From SZUA-430 sp040381215 (lineage in GTDB: Bacteria > Pseudomonadota > Alphaproteobacteria > Micropepsales > Micropepsaceae), in contig JBEIHO010000005.1 in NCBI GenBank assembly GCA_040381215.1, positions 17,628 through 81,627 on the forward strand: a stretch of DNA of 64,000 bases, written 5' to 3'. Of the stretch, positions 53,822 to 63,211 are shown piece by piece; position 1 is the stretch's first letter; every line of letters begins with the position of its first letter. Made by a program: the position numbers and the translations under genes. The notes beneath the pieces were generated by a model. It was not told the DNA's origin. It ran no database searches and worked only from the letters and a program-made list of their open reading frames with translations.

Positions 53822-54801
53822 CGCGCCACGCCCCCCTCAAGCCGCATGACCACCGGAACGCGCGGCGGCGGCACGGGCGAGGACGCAGGCGCTCCCGCCC
53901 CCCCGAGCGAAGAAGGAACAACCGTCGCTGCAGGCGCCGCCGGCGCAGGCGTCTGCGGTTCGGCATCGACATCGACGGGCGCCTGGTACTTGAGGATGCG
54001 TACGAAATCGGCCCGCCGCTCGCTCGTGAAAAGACTGACGCGCGGCGCGCTTGCACCCCGCATCACGGTTCCCACCACGATACCCGGCGGCAGCACGCCG
54101 CCATCCGCCGTTGTCAGGACACGCGCCCCGGCCGTCAGGCGTGAACCGGGCGGCAGGTACTGAAGCGTTGGACGGTCCGTGTTGTCGCCCGCCAGGATGG
54201 CCTTCAGGTTGGCGCCCTCGACGATGACCGGGATCCGGCTGCTGAGATCCGTGAGCAACACGACCCGCGACGAGCGCCGCCCCGTGCCGATGATGCGTCC
54301 AAGCATGCCCCGGTCATCAACGACCGCCTGCCCGCGAACCACGCCCTGCTCGGCGCCGACGCTGACCAGCACGGAGCGCACGAAAGGCCCCGACATGTCT
54401 GCGATGACGCGCCCGGCGACACCGGCAACCGGCGCCTCCGTCGGCACACGCAGCAATTCCTCATAGCGCCGGACCTTGCGCTGCAGCTCGCCAAGCTCGC
54501 CCTGCGCCATGCGCAAGCGCACGTTCTCGTCCCGCAGGCGCTGGTTTTCCTCATAGACGGAAAGAAAAGTACCGAGCCCCTCGATCCACCGATTGGCCTC
54601 TGCCGCAGGACCCGCCACGACCTCCATCGCGGACGCTGCCATGTCATCGGCCGCACCCCGCACGATTTGCGTCAGCTCGCCTTCGCCACGCGAAACGACC
54701 AGAACACCGACCCCCACGACGAACAACAGCGCAAACAGGCGGTTCTGGACCACGAAGGCCCAGAACCCGGAAGACCTGTTGCGCCTGGAGTTCCATGCCA
54801 T
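53818..54801 (-). CDS. mreC: rod shape-determining protein MreC
   Basis: This 327-residue protein has one membrane segment (about 20-38), a periplasmic coiled coil (about 85-120) and a beta-barrel domain typical of MreC (AGRVIADMSGPFVRSVLVSVGAEQGV; GANLKAILAGDN). A Pro- and Ala-rich low-complexity tail follows from about residue 275 to the C-terminus. It lies 18 bases after mreB. It links MreB to RodA and PBP2. Confidence 0.95.
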   Translation of the reverse strand: MAWNSRRNRSSGFWAFVVQNRLFALLFVVGVGVLVVSRGEGELTQIVRGAADDMAASAMEVVAGPAAEANRWIEGLGTFLSVYEENQRLRDENVRLRMAQGELGELQRKVRRYEELLRVPTEAPVAGVAGRVIADMSGPFVRSVLVSVGAEQGVVRGQAVVDDRGMLGRIIGTGRRSSRVVLLTDLSSRIPVIVEGANLKAILAGDNTDRPTLQYLPPGSRLTAGARVLTTADGGVLPPGIVVGTVMRGASAPRVSLFTSERRADFVRILKYQAPVDVDAEPQTPAPAAPAATVVPSSLGGAGAPASSPVPPPRVPVVMRLEGGVAR

Positions 54802-54819
54802 CGGCAGGGACCGCTCGGA

Positions 54820-55864
54820 TCAGTAATAGACGGACGAAAGGACTTGCCTGTGCGAGTTCAGGTGCTCGAGCACCTTTCCCGTCCCAAGCGCGACGCACGA
54901 CAAGGGTTCATCGGCGATGGAAACCGGAAGACCAGTACGCTCCCTCAGCACCTGGTCCAGGTTGGTCAGCAAGGCCCCACCCCCGGTCATGACGATGCCC
55001 TTCTCGACGATGTCAGCCGCAAGCTCCGGCGGCGTCGCCTCGAGGGCCACTTTTACCGCCTCGACGATCTGGCTGACGGGTTCCTGCAGCGCGTCGGCAA
55101 TTTGCGCCTGGCTGATCGTGATTTCCTTCGGCACGCCATTCAGCAGATCGCGCCCCTTGATGTCGATGCGCACATCGTTGGCGTTGTCAGGCGCCTTGGC
55201 GCAGCCAACTTCCTTCTTGATGCGCTCGGCGGATGCCTCCCCGATCAAGAGGTTATGGTGCCGTCGAATGTAGGAAATGATCGCCTCGTCCATCTTGTCG
55301 CCACCCACCCTTACCGAGCGGGCATAGACGATCCCGCCCAGCGAAAGAACGGCGACCTCGGTCGTCCCGCCGCCGATATCGACCACCATGGACCCCGTGG
55401 CCTCGGTGACGGGCAGGTCGGCCCCGATGGCAGCCGCCATCGGTTCCTCGATCAGATAGACCCGGCGCGCCCCGGCCTGCAGTGCCGATTCCTGGATGGC
55501 GCGCTTCTCTACCGCCGTCGCCCCCTGAGGGCACGCAGATGATGATCATGGGATTGGCGAACGAGCGCCGGTTGTGAACCTTGCGGATGAAGTGCTTGAT
55601 CATCTCCTCGGCCACCTCGAAATCGGCGATCACGCCGTCGCGCATGGGCCTGATGGCCTCGATGTTCCCCGGCGTTCGACCCAGCATCATCTTGGCGGCA
55701 TTGCCGACCTCGAGAACCTGTTTCCTGCCGTTCTTGTTCATCATCGCCACGACCGAAGGTTCGTTCAGGACAATGCCCCTGCCCTTCACATAGACCAGCG
55801 TGTTCGCGGTCCCAAGGTCAATGGCCATGTCCGACGACAGCATTCCAAGCAGGCTAGAAAACAT
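54820..55864 (-). pseudogene. mreB: actin-like rod shape protein MreB, frameshifted
   Basis: MreB is the bacterial actin that organises the rod complex. The first frame gives the N-terminal half (MAIDLGTANTLVYVKG and the FANPMIIICVPSG segment), then shifts. The second frame continues with the family sequence ATAVEKRAIQESALQAG through VVDIGGGTTEVAVLSLGG and GIVMTGGGALL to the C-terminus. Dropping one base from the C run at 55521-55525 (G run on the coding strand) restores a full gene of about 347 residues. The defect is a single-base insertion in a homopolymer. The ATG at 55864 has a GGAG site; a TTG 12 bases upstream is less likely. Confidence 0.9.
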
Positions 55865-55933
55865 CGGCGTCTCCAACTTCTTCTTGTTGGCGGATGGTCC
55901 CTCTGCCAGACCACCCGCAGGTTCCGCGCCGCG

Positions 55934-57484
55934 CTATCGCGCGACGGTCAATGTCTCAGGCTTTGTCTTCTGGCGCTTGACCAGCAGCTTGTTGAGCGCA
56001 TGCACATAGGCCTTCGCCGCCGACACAAGCGTGTCGGTATCGGCCGCCCGTCCCGTGACGCTGCGTCCATCCTCCGCCAGCCTGACCGTGACGCCCGCCT
56101 GCGCATCCGTGCCTTCAGTCACGGCATGGACATCGAACAGGGCAAGCGTCGCCTCATGCGGATAGAGCGACTTGATGGCATTGAAGATGGCATCCACCGG
56201 ACCATCGCCGCGGGCAACGCCAAGCCGCGTGTCACCGTCGATCGACAACTCGAGCTCGGCGCTCTGCGGACCGAACGTTCCCGCGACAACGCGCAGGTTC
56301 ACGAACTGGATCTTGTCCTGGCCACGCGCGATCTCGTCATCGACCAGAGCGATGATGTCCTCGTCGAACACATGCTTCTTCTTGTCGGCCAGGTCCTTGA
56401 AGCGCCGGAAGGCGTCCTCCAGCGCATTCGCCCCCAGCTCGTACCCCATGGCCTCGAGCTTGTCCTTGAACGCATGGCGGCCGGACAGCTTGCCCAGCAC
56501 CAGAGACGTCTTGGCCACGCCCACGGATTCCGGCGTCATGATCTCATAGGTCTGCGTGTGCTTGAGCATCCCGTCCTGATGAATTCCGGACTCGTGCGCA
56601 AAGGCATTCTTGCCGACGATCGCCTTGTTGAACTGCACCGGGAAGCCGGTCACGTTGGAGACCATCTTCGAGGCACGGGTAAGCTGCTGCGTTTCGATCC
56701 CCGTCGTATACGGCAGGATGTCGCTGCGGACATTCATCGCCATGACGATTTCCTCGAGCGCCGCATTGCCGGCGCGCTCGCCGATGCCATTGATCGTGCA
56801 CTCGATCTGCCGCGCCCCGCCCGCAACGCCGGCCAGCGAGTTCGCCACCGCAAGCCCCAGGTCATTGTGGCAATGGGTCGAGAACACGACCTTTTCGGCG
56901 CCCGGCACTTTCTCGATCAGCGAGCGGATGAGCGCCGCATACTCCGAGGGGATGGCATAGCCCACCGTGTCGGGAATGTTGATCGTGGTGGCGCCGCAGC
57001 GGATCGCGGCTTCGACGCATCGGCACAGGAACTCGAATTCCGTCCGCGTCGCATCCTCGGCCGACCACTCGACATTGTCGATCCAGTTGCGCGCCCGCGT
57101 CACGCTGGCGGCGACCGCCTCGAGCACCTGATGCGGCTCGAGCTGCAGTTTATGCTTCATGTGCACGGGGCTTGTGGAGATGAACGTGTGGATGCGCCCG
57201 CGCGCAGCGCCCTTGATCGCCTCGCCAGCCCGGTCGATATCCTTGACGCCGGCGCGTGCAAGTCCACACACGACGGCACGCTTGACGATCTTCGAGATCT
57301 CATGCACCGCCTCGAAATCGCCGTTGGATGCGATCGGAAACCCGGCCTCGATGACGTCCACACCAAGCTCGTCGAGCATCGTGGCAACCTTCAGCTTCTC
57401 CTCGAGGTTCATCGCCGCGCCAGGCGATTGCTCGCCGTCGCGCAAGGTCGTGTCGAAAATCGTGATCCGGCTTGAACTTGTCAT
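55934..57484 (-). CDS. leuA: 2-isopropylmalate synthase
   Basis: This 516-residue enzyme condenses acetyl-CoA with 2-ketoisovalerate, the first step of leucine synthesis. The catalytic region has DTTLRDGEQSPG and HCHNDLG (metal-binding His pair). A C-terminal regulatory domain (about 380-510) provides leucine feedback. The length is the standard type I form. A 150-base leader with a leucine-rich mini-peptide and exclusive hairpins lies upstream (57551-57635), so expression is probably attenuated by leucine. The mreB operon follows on the same strand after 69 bases. Confidence 0.97.
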   Translation of the reverse strand: MTSSSRITIFDTTLRDGEQSPGAAMNLEEKLKVATMLDELGVDVIEAGFPIASNGDFEAVHEISKIVKRAVVCGLARAGVKDIDRAGEAIKGAARGRIHTFISTSPVHMKHKLQLEPHQVLEAVAASVTRARNWIDNVEWSAEDATRTEFEFLCRCVEAAIRCGATTINIPDTVGYAIPSEYAALIRSLIEKVPGAEKVVFSTHCHNDLGLAVANSLAGVAGGARQIECTINGIGERAGNAALEEIVMAMNVRSDILPYTTGIETQQLTRASKMVSNVTGFPVQFNKAIVGKNAFAHESGIHQDGMLKHTQTYEIMTPESVGVAKTSLVLGKLSGRHAFKDKLEAMGYELGANALEDAFRRFKDLADKKKHVFDEDIIALVDDEIARGQDKIQFVNLRVVAGTFGPQSAELELSIDGDTRLGVARGDGPVDAIFNAIKSLYPHEATLALFDVHAVTEGTDAQAGVTVRLAEDGRSVTGRAADTDTLVSAAKAYVHALNKLLVKRQKTKPETLTVAR

Positions 57485-57550
57485 GGTCTGTACTCACTTC
57501 CCGCTTGCACGCGGTTCGGATGTCTTGCCCGGGATATTTCGTCTTGTCCT

Positions 57551-57627
57551 CCCCTAGGCACCGGCCGCTTTGCCATCGGGCATCACAGCGGCCGTTACGT
57601 ACCTAGGGGCTTCTAAGAAGAAGCCCC
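57551..57627 (-). promoter_or_regulatory. leuA leader hairpins (attenuator-like)
   Basis: Read on the minus strand, GGGGCTTCT (57627-57619) can pair with AGAAGCCCC (57614-57606) with a 4-base loop. The last CCCC, followed by TAGG, can instead pair as CCCCTAGG (57609-57602) with CCTAGGGG (57558-57551). The two cannot form at once. Inside the second lies another stem, AGCGGCC (57593-57587 in plus notation) with GGCCGCT (57569-57563). A stalled ribosome on the mini-peptide would choose between them. No clear U run follows, so the final step may be Rho-dependent or translational. Confidence 0.72.
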
Positions 57628-57635
57628 AGATCCAT
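57603..57635 (-). CDS. leuL: leucine-rich leader peptide of leuA (leuL-like)
   Basis: This 10-codon open frame starts at ATG 57635 and reads M-D-L-G-L-L-L-R-S-P-stop. Four of the ten residues are Leu, three of them consecutive CTT codons, which look uncommon in this high-GC genome where CTG and CTC dominate. The Leu codons lie in the first arm of a hairpin and the stop codon lies in the second, as expected for ribosome-mediated attenuation. The region just before the ATG has no strong purine-rich site, which lowers confidence. It is 118 bases upstream of leuA. Confidence 0.75.
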   Translation of the reverse strand: MDLGLLLRSP

Positions 57636-58039
57636 CCGGAGGGAAAGGAAACCACCGCCCGGGACACACGCGTCGGCGCGTGCGCACGTCGCGCCCACCT
57701 CGCCGTCACTGTTGCCCCACACGATCATGCCGTCCTGCCTCACGCGCCAGCCTGCTAACCTGGCGTTGACCATAAGGATCCGTTGTTAAGGCCCGGTGAA
57801 ACCAGGCGCCTGAAATCAACAAACCCACGCCTCATGAATAAGGCGAATCGCGCTCCACGCGCAATGCAAATCAGGCCCCAGCGCACGAATTTCAACGCAT
57901 GCCACACCGAGCGAAAAACCCGACCCGTCGGCGGCACCCGCAAAGCAGGCGCCCGTTAAGCGGGCAGAAACCTGTCGCTAACCCGGTGGTCAGCATGTCT
58001 GTGCTTCACTGCCCGCAAAACAACAGGGGTGCATCCGCC
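57636..58039. other. 404-base intergenic region between the leuA leader and the spermidine-synthase-like gene
   Basis: This region separates divergent genes and must hold the promoters of both leuA and the plus-strand membrane gene. I see no protein gene, tRNA or terminator. It is slightly richer in A and T between 57780 and 57900. Short frames through it lack ribosome-binding sites and family features. The plus-strand gene has an AGGGGTG site at its 3' end. Confidence 0.6.
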
Positions 58040-60292
58040 ATGGGCAATATCGCTTCACCAGAACCAATGTCCGCAAGGACCATCGCCCGCACGCTCCCCG
58101 ACCGGTTGCTCGAGCATGTGTTCCCGCTCACAACCTCCGCGATCTTCACGGCAGCCGCCTTGCTGTTCTGGGTCCAGCCGATGTTCGGGAAACTGGTTCT
58201 GCCCCTGATGGGCGGCACACCCGCCGTCTGGGCCGCAACCCTGCTGTTTTTCCAGACAGCCCTGCTCGCGGGATACCTCTACGCGCACGCCATCGGACAT
58301 TTCCTGCCGCTCAGGGCCCAACTTCTCGTCCATATGTGCGTGTTGCTGCTCGCAACGCTTGCGCTTCCCGTGGGAATTCCAGCCGACGCCCAGCCCCCTG
58401 CCGACGGCATGCCGGTCATCTGGCTCTTCGGCCTCTTCACCGTGACGATCGGCGCCCCCTACACCGCCATCGCCGCAACCTCACCCCTGCTGCAGCGCTG
58501 GTTCTCGATGTCGGGCCACCCGGCCGCCGCGAACCCCTACCAGCTCTACGTGGCCTCGAATATCGGCAGCCTCGTCGGCCTGCTGGGCTACCCGCTGCTG
58601 GTCGAGCCGCTGGCAGGCACCACTCTCCAGACCGTCCTCTGGTCGTCGGGCTTCCTCGTGCTGATCCTGATGATCGGCGTTGGCGCCCTGGCGCTGCAGG
58701 CGCGCGCGCACGTCGAAGAAGTCCAACCCGCAAGCACGGCATCGACCGCCGCCACCTCCGTGTCGACCTTCGACCGCTTCCGTTGGGTCGCCTTGTCTTT
58801 CGTGCCCTCGAGCCTTCTGCTGGGCGTAACGACCCACATCACGACCGACATCGCAGCCATGCCCCTGCTCTGGGCCGGCCCGCTGGCGCTCTACCTGCTG
58901 ACGTTCATCATCGCCTTCGCCGACCGCCCGCTGGTCTCCCGCCCCATTCTCCTGAAGGCCGAGACGCTCTCGCTGGTGCTGCTGGCCTCGATCCTGTGGT
59001 TCAAGAATGCCGACGCCGCAGGCCTCGCGATCAGCCTCCTCGCCTTCTTTGTCATTGCCCTCGCGCGCCATGGAGAACTGGTGCTGACCAAGCCGCCGGC
59101 CAGCAACCTCACGGAATTCTACCTGTGGATGTCGCTCGGCGGCGCCCTCGGCGGGCTGTTCAACGCCATGCTAGCCCCGCTGGTGTTCAACACCATCGCC
59201 GAATACCCCCTGACGCTGGCCGCCGCGGCTTTCTCGCGCCTGCTGATGGTTCCGCCAGCAGACCGCTGGAAGCTGACACCAGCCGATTTCGTCTTGCCGG
59301 CGCTGACCGCCATCGCCGTCGCGGCGATGCATCTGCTGAGCTTCGACATCGCCGACACGCCCATGATCGCCGTCGCCCTCGTGATCGCGGCCATGGCCAT
59401 CGCCGTCTACACATTCCAGGACCAGGCCTGGCGCTTTGCCCTGGGCCTGACCTGCATCCTCGCCCTGCTCATCGGCAAGTTCGACAGCACGCTCCTGCAC
59501 GAGGCCCGCAGCTTCTTCGGCGCCTACCGCATCTTCTCCGTCCAGGAGGCAAACCAGATCATCCTGTCACACGGCAGCACGATCCACGGCGCCCAGAATG
59601 TCGGCGAAAAGCGCCCCACCCCTCTCACCTATTACGCAAAGGAAGGGCCGATGGGCCAGGCCCTGACGGCGCTGCGGGCAGGCGCGCCAAGCCTGCGCTT
59701 CGGCGTCGTTGGCATGGGCACAGGCGCCTCCGCCTGCTACTCGACCCCGGCCGACACCTGGACTTTCTACGAGATCGACCCGCTTGTCGTGAGCCTCGCC
59801 CGCGACCACGGCGCCTTCAAGTTCCTCAGCACATGCACGCCCAATGCGCGCATCGTCACCGGTGACGCCCGCCTCTCGCTCGCCGCAGAGCCGGATGCCG
59901 CCTTCGACATCCTCATCCTCGACGCCTTCAGCTCGGACTCGATCCCCACCCACCTCATGACGCGCCAGGCCCTCCAACTGGCCCGCGCCAAGCTCGCGCC
60001 CGACGGCGTGATCCTGTTCAACATCTCCAACAGATACCTCGGGCTCGAGCCGGTCGTGGCCAACACCGCCCGCGCCGCCGGCATGAGCGGCATCACGCAG
60101 TTCTTCCGCTCGACCGACGCCCAGGCTCGCCGCATGGTCACGTCATCGCAATGGATTGCCCTGTCGAACAACCAGGCAGCCCTGGCGCGCATCGCAGAGA
60201 ACGGCAAGTGGCGCGCCCTGAAGCCCGACCCGCGCACCCCTGTCTGGACCGATGACTATTCCAGCCTGATCGGCGTCATCTCGATCAAGTAA
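58040..60292 (+). CDS. membrane-anchored spermidine-synthase-like fusion protein
   Basis: This protein of about 750 residues has an N-terminal membrane part with around ten to twelve segments (about 20-500). A C-terminal spermidine/spermine-synthase-like methyltransferase-fold domain follows, with GVVGMGTGASACY as the nucleotide-binding loop, an acidic FYEIDPLVV, and DAFSSDSIPTHLMTRQAL as the catalytic region. Such fusions are common in bacteria, and their substrate is often unclear; true polyamine synthesis is not shown. The start at 58040 has an AGGGGTG site; longer frames upstream are rejected. Its 3' end overlaps purT by 8 bases. Confidence 0.88.
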   Translation: MGNIASPEPMSARTIARTLPDRLLEHVFPLTTSAIFTAAALLFWVQPMFGKLVLPLMGGTPAVWAATLLFFQTALLAGYLYAHAIGHFLPLRAQLLVHMCVLLLATLALPVGIPADAQPPADGMPVIWLFGLFTVTIGAPYTAIAATSPLLQRWFSMSGHPAAANPYQLYVASNIGSLVGLLGYPLLVEPLAGTTLQTVLWSSGFLVLILMIGVGALALQARAHVEEVQPASTASTAATSVSTFDRFRWVALSFVPSSLLLGVTTHITTDIAAMPLLWAGPLALYLLTFIIAFADRPLVSRPILLKAETLSLVLLASILWFKNADAAGLAISLLAFFVIALARHGELVLTKPPASNLTEFYLWMSLGGALGGLFNAMLAPLVFNTIAEYPLTLAAAAFSRLLMVPPADRWKLTPADFVLPALTAIAVAAMHLLSFDIADTPMIAVALVIAAMAIAVYTFQDQAWRFALGLTCILALLIGKFDSTLLHEARSFFGAYRIFSVQEANQIILSHGSTIHGAQNVGEKRPTPLTYYAKEGPMGQALTALRAGAPSLRFGVVGMGTGASACYSTPADTWTFYEIDPLVVSLARDHGAFKFLSTCTPNARIVTGDARLSLAAEPDAAFDILILDAFSSDSIPTHLMTRQALQLARAKLAPDGVILFNISNRYLGLEPVVANTARAAGMSGITQFFRSTDAQARRMVTSSQWIALSNNQAALARIAENGKWRALKPDPRTPVWTDDYSSLIGVISIK

Positions 60293-61469
60293 CGGGCCGC
60301 ACCCGGCTCGCACAGACCTTGGCATTGCGACGCGCAGACGCCACATCGTCCGCGCGCGCAACCGCGACCCCCATCCGGCGCCTGGCAAAACTCTCCGGCT
60401 TGCCGAACAGGCGCAACGCCGTCCCCGGCACGGCCAGGGCCTCCTCGATGCCCTCGAAGGCGATACCCGAGGCCTCGACGCCACCATAGATCACCGCACT
60501 CGCACCCGGCGTACGCAGGCTGGTGTCGACCGGCAGGCCCAGGATCGCGCGGGCATGCAGCGCGAACTCGCTCTGGTGCTGGGTCGCCAGCGTCACAAGC
60601 CCGGTATCATGCGGCCGCGGGCTGACCTCCGAAAACCACACCTCGTCTCCCTTCACGAACAGCTCGACGCCGAAGATACCGGCCCCACCCAGCGCGTCGG
60701 TGATCTTGCGGGCCATCGCCTGCGACCGTTCCAGCGCCACGGCGCTCATCGGCTGCGGCTGCCAGGACTCGACATAGTCCCCGTCGACCTGCACATGCCC
60801 GATCGGGGCGCAGAACGACGTGCCGCCGGCATGGCGCACCGTCAGCAGGGTGATCTCGAAATCGAACCGGATCTCGCTCTCGACGATCACGCGGGCCTGC
60901 TTCACCCGGCCCGCTGCCATCGCATAGTCCCACGCCGCCGCGACGCCGGAAGGCTCCTTGATGCGGCTCTGCCCCTTGCCCGACGACGACATGACGGGCT
61001 TCACGAAACACGGGTACCCGATGCCCCCGTCGATCGCCGCCTGCAGCTCTTCAAGTGACGAACAGAACGCATAGCGCGACGTCGCAAGCCCGCAGTCTTC
61101 GGCCGCCAGCCTGCGGATGCGTTCCCGGTTCATGGTGACATGCGCGGCATTCGCTGTCGGGATGACCCGGGCCAGGCCCTCGGCCTCGAGCCGAACCAGC
61201 TCATCCGTCGCAATCGCCTCGATTTCCGGCACGATGAAATGCGGCTTCTCGCGCGCCACCAGCGCCCGCAGGGCCGTCCCGTCCGTCATGTCGATGACAT
61301 GCGACCGGTGCGCAACCTGGTGCCCCGGCGCGTTCGCGTAGCGGTCGACCGCGATCACCTCGACGCCAAGCCGCTGCAACTCGATGACGACTTCCTTGCC
61401 GAGCTCCCCGGCCCCCAGCATCATGACCCGCGTGGCTGATGCAGAAAGCGGCGTTCCGATACGTGTCAT
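60285..61469 (-). CDS. purT: formate-dependent GAR transformylase PurT
   Basis: This 394-residue ATP-grasp enzyme makes formyl-GAR from GAR, formate and ATP in purine synthesis. It starts with a Rossmann-like segment (RVMMLGAGELGKEVVIELQRLGVEVIAVDRY) and has the ATP-grasp segments KPVMSSSGKGQS and VWFSEVSPRPHDTG. Length is normal. It follows ilvC on the same strand after 102 bases. Confidence 0.95.
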   Translation of the reverse strand: MTRIGTPLSASATRVMMLGAGELGKEVVIELQRLGVEVIAVDRYANAPGHQVAHRSHVIDMTDGTALRALVAREKPHFIVPEIEAIATDELVRLEAEGLARVIPTANAAHVTMNRERIRRLAAEDCGLATSRYAFCSSLEELQAAIDGGIGYPCFVKPVMSSSGKGQSRIKEPSGVAAAWDYAMAAGRVKQARVIVESEIRFDFEITLLTVRHAGGTSFCAPIGHVQVDGDYVESWQPQPMSAVALERSQAMARKITDALGGAGIFGVELFVKGDEVWFSEVSPRPHDTGLVTLATQHQSEFALHARAILGLPVDTSLRTPGASAVIYGGVEASGIAFEGIEEALAVPGTALRLFGKPESFARRRMGVAVARADDVASARRNAKVCASRVRPVT

Positions 61470-61571
61470 GGCGTTCCCTCGCGCACATCATCCCTGACGA
61501 AGGCGCAAGATGTGGCACCGGCCAGCCCCGAAGGGCAAGCCGACACGCGATTTAGCCACAGCCCAAAGGGA

Positions 61572-62588
61572 TCAGTTCTTGTCCTGGTCGACCAGCTTGT
61601 TCTTGGTGATCCAGGGCATCATGCCCCGCAGCTTGCGGCCGACATCCTCGATCGGATGCTGGGCATTGTTCGCCCGGATGGCCTTGAAGCTCGCCTGCCC
61701 CGCCTTGTTTTCAAGCACCCAGTCCCGCGCAAAGCGCCCGGCCTGGATGTCCTTGAGAACCCGGCGCATCTCTTCCTTGGTCTCGCGGGTAATGATGCGC
61801 GGCCCCGTGACATACTCGCCATATTCAGCCGTGTTCGAGATCGAATAATTCATGTTCGCGATGCCGCCCTCATAGATGAGGTCGACGATCAGCTTCACCT
61901 CGTGCAGGCACTCGAAATAGGCCATCTCGGGCGCATAGCCCGCTTCGACCAGCGTCTCGAAGCCGGCGCGGATCAGCTCGACCAGGCCGCCGCAAAGCAC
62001 CACCTGCTCGCCGAACAGGTCTGTCTCGCATTCCTCGCGGAACGTCGTCTCGATGATGCCCGACCGCCCACCGCCGATGGCGCTGGCATAGGAAAGGCCG
62101 ATCTCCGAGGCGTTGCCGCTGGCATTCTGGTGGATGGCGATCAGGCAGGGCACGCCCCCGCCCTTCTGGAACTCCGAGCGCACCGTATGCCCCGGCCCCT
62201 TGGGCGCCACCATCAACACGTCAAGATCGGGACGCGCCTCGATCAGCTTGAAGTGGATGTTGAACCCGTGCGCGAACAGCAGCGCCGCACCCTCTTTCAT
62301 GTTCTTGTGCAGGCTGTCGCGATAGATGTCCGCCTGCAACTCGTCCGGCGTCACCATCATCATGACGTCTGCCCACTTCGCGGCATCGGCCACGTCCATG
62401 ACCTTGAAACCTTGCGCCTCGGCCTTCTTGGCCGACGCGCCCGGCCGCAGGGCTGCCACGACATCCTTCGCGCCGGAATCCCGCAGGTTCAGCGCATGCG
62501 CATGCCCCTGGCTGCCGAAACCGATGATGGCAACCTTCTTGCCCTTGATAAGACCGACATTCGCATCGCGGTCATAGTACACGCGCAT
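61572..62588 (-). CDS. ilvC: ketol-acid reductoisomerase
   Basis: This 338-residue class I enzyme carries out the second common step of valine, isoleucine and leucine synthesis. The NADPH loop is GFGSQGHAHALNLRDSG, and catalytic metal residues are in the GPGHTVRSEF and EVKLIVDLIYEGGI regions. The start at 62588 has a GGAGG site; a longer frame from 62651 is rejected. It lies 62 bases after ilvN. Confidence 0.97.
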   Translation of the reverse strand: MRVYYDRDANVGLIKGKKVAIIGFGSQGHAHALNLRDSGAKDVVAALRPGASAKKAEAQGFKVMDVADAAKWADVMMMVTPDELQADIYRDSLHKNMKEGAALLFAHGFNIHFKLIEARPDLDVLMVAPKGPGHTVRSEFQKGGGVPCLIAIHQNASGNASEIGLSYASAIGGGRSGIIETTFREECETDLFGEQVVLCGGLVELIRAGFETLVEAGYAPEMAYFECLHEVKLIVDLIYEGGIANMNYSISNTAEYGEYVTGPRIITRETKEEMRRVLKDIQAGRFARDWVLENKAGQASFKAIRANNAQHPIEDVGRKLRGMMPWITKNKLVDQDKN

Positions 62589-62650
62589 CGACACCCTCCG
62601 ACTGATGAAAAGAATAACAGGGACCAGCCGCAAGGCCGGCCCGCCAGACA

Positions 62651-63208
62651 CTACATCGCCTCTGCCCCGCGGCTGATCGCAACCACACCCGTCCGGGAAA
62701 CCTCGACAAGCCCCAGGGGCTTCATCAGGTCGACAAAGGCATCCAGTTTCTCTGCACTTCCAGTAACCTCGAACACGAAGCTCGAATGCGTCGTGTCGAT
62801 GACCCGGGCGCGAAAGGCGTCCGACAGCCGCAACGCCTCGACGCGCTTTTCGCCCGTACCCGCGACCTTCACCAGCGCCAGTTCCCGCTCGATGCCCGGA
62901 TGCTCCGCCGTCAGGTCAAAGACCTTGTGCACCGGCACAAGCCGCTCCAGCTGGTGGCGGATCTGCTCCAGCACCGCAGGCGTGCCCGAAGTGACAATGG
63001 TGATCCGCGACGTACGGTCCAGGTGATCGACTTCGGCCACCGTCAGGCTCTCGATGTTGTAGCCACGGCCCGCGAACAGGCCAACCACCCGCGCCAGCAC
63101 GCCAGCCTCGTTGTCGACCAGCACGCAGAAAGTCGTCCGGATCTCGCGATCCCTGTCCTCGACAAGGAAATAGGCCGACTTGGGTTCGTCTTTTTTGACA
63201 GTATTCAT
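62651..63208 (-). CDS. ilvN: acetolactate synthase small (regulatory) subunit
   Basis: This 185-residue subunit has an N-terminal ACT domain (LVDNEAGVLARVVGLFAGRGYNIESLTV), which binds valine and gives feedback inhibition, and a C-terminal domain that activates the large subunit. It is 3 bases downstream of ilvB and 62 bases upstream of ilvC, forming the usual ilvBNC order. Confidence 0.97.
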   Translation of the reverse strand: MNTVKKDEPKSAYFLVEDRDREIRTTFCVLVDNEAGVLARVVGLFAGRGYNIESLTVAEVDHLDRTSRITIVTSGTPAVLEQIRHQLERLVPVHKVFDLTAEHPGIERELALVKVAGTGEKRVEALRLSDAFRARVIDTTHSSFVFEVTGSAEKLDAFVDLMKPLGLVEVSRTGVVAISRGAEAM

Positions 63209-63211
63209 GGC

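Noticed and set aside
55574..57475. A 633-codon open frame on the plus strand antisense to leuA and mreB
   Set aside because: It mirrors the codon structure of leuA on the other strand, is rich in Arg, His and Asp as expected for antisense of high-GC genes, and runs across the mreB frameshift. leuA is certain.
57551..57627. The leuA leader hairpins as an ordinary intrinsic terminator
   Set aside because: No T run follows the stems on either strand, and the region is immediately upstream of leuA. An attenuator-like reading fits better.
58336..59865. A 509-codon frame inside the spermidine-synthase-like gene
   Set aside because: It lies in another frame of the same strand, has extreme Arg/Pro content and no recognisable domain. 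The enclosing gene has clear motifs.
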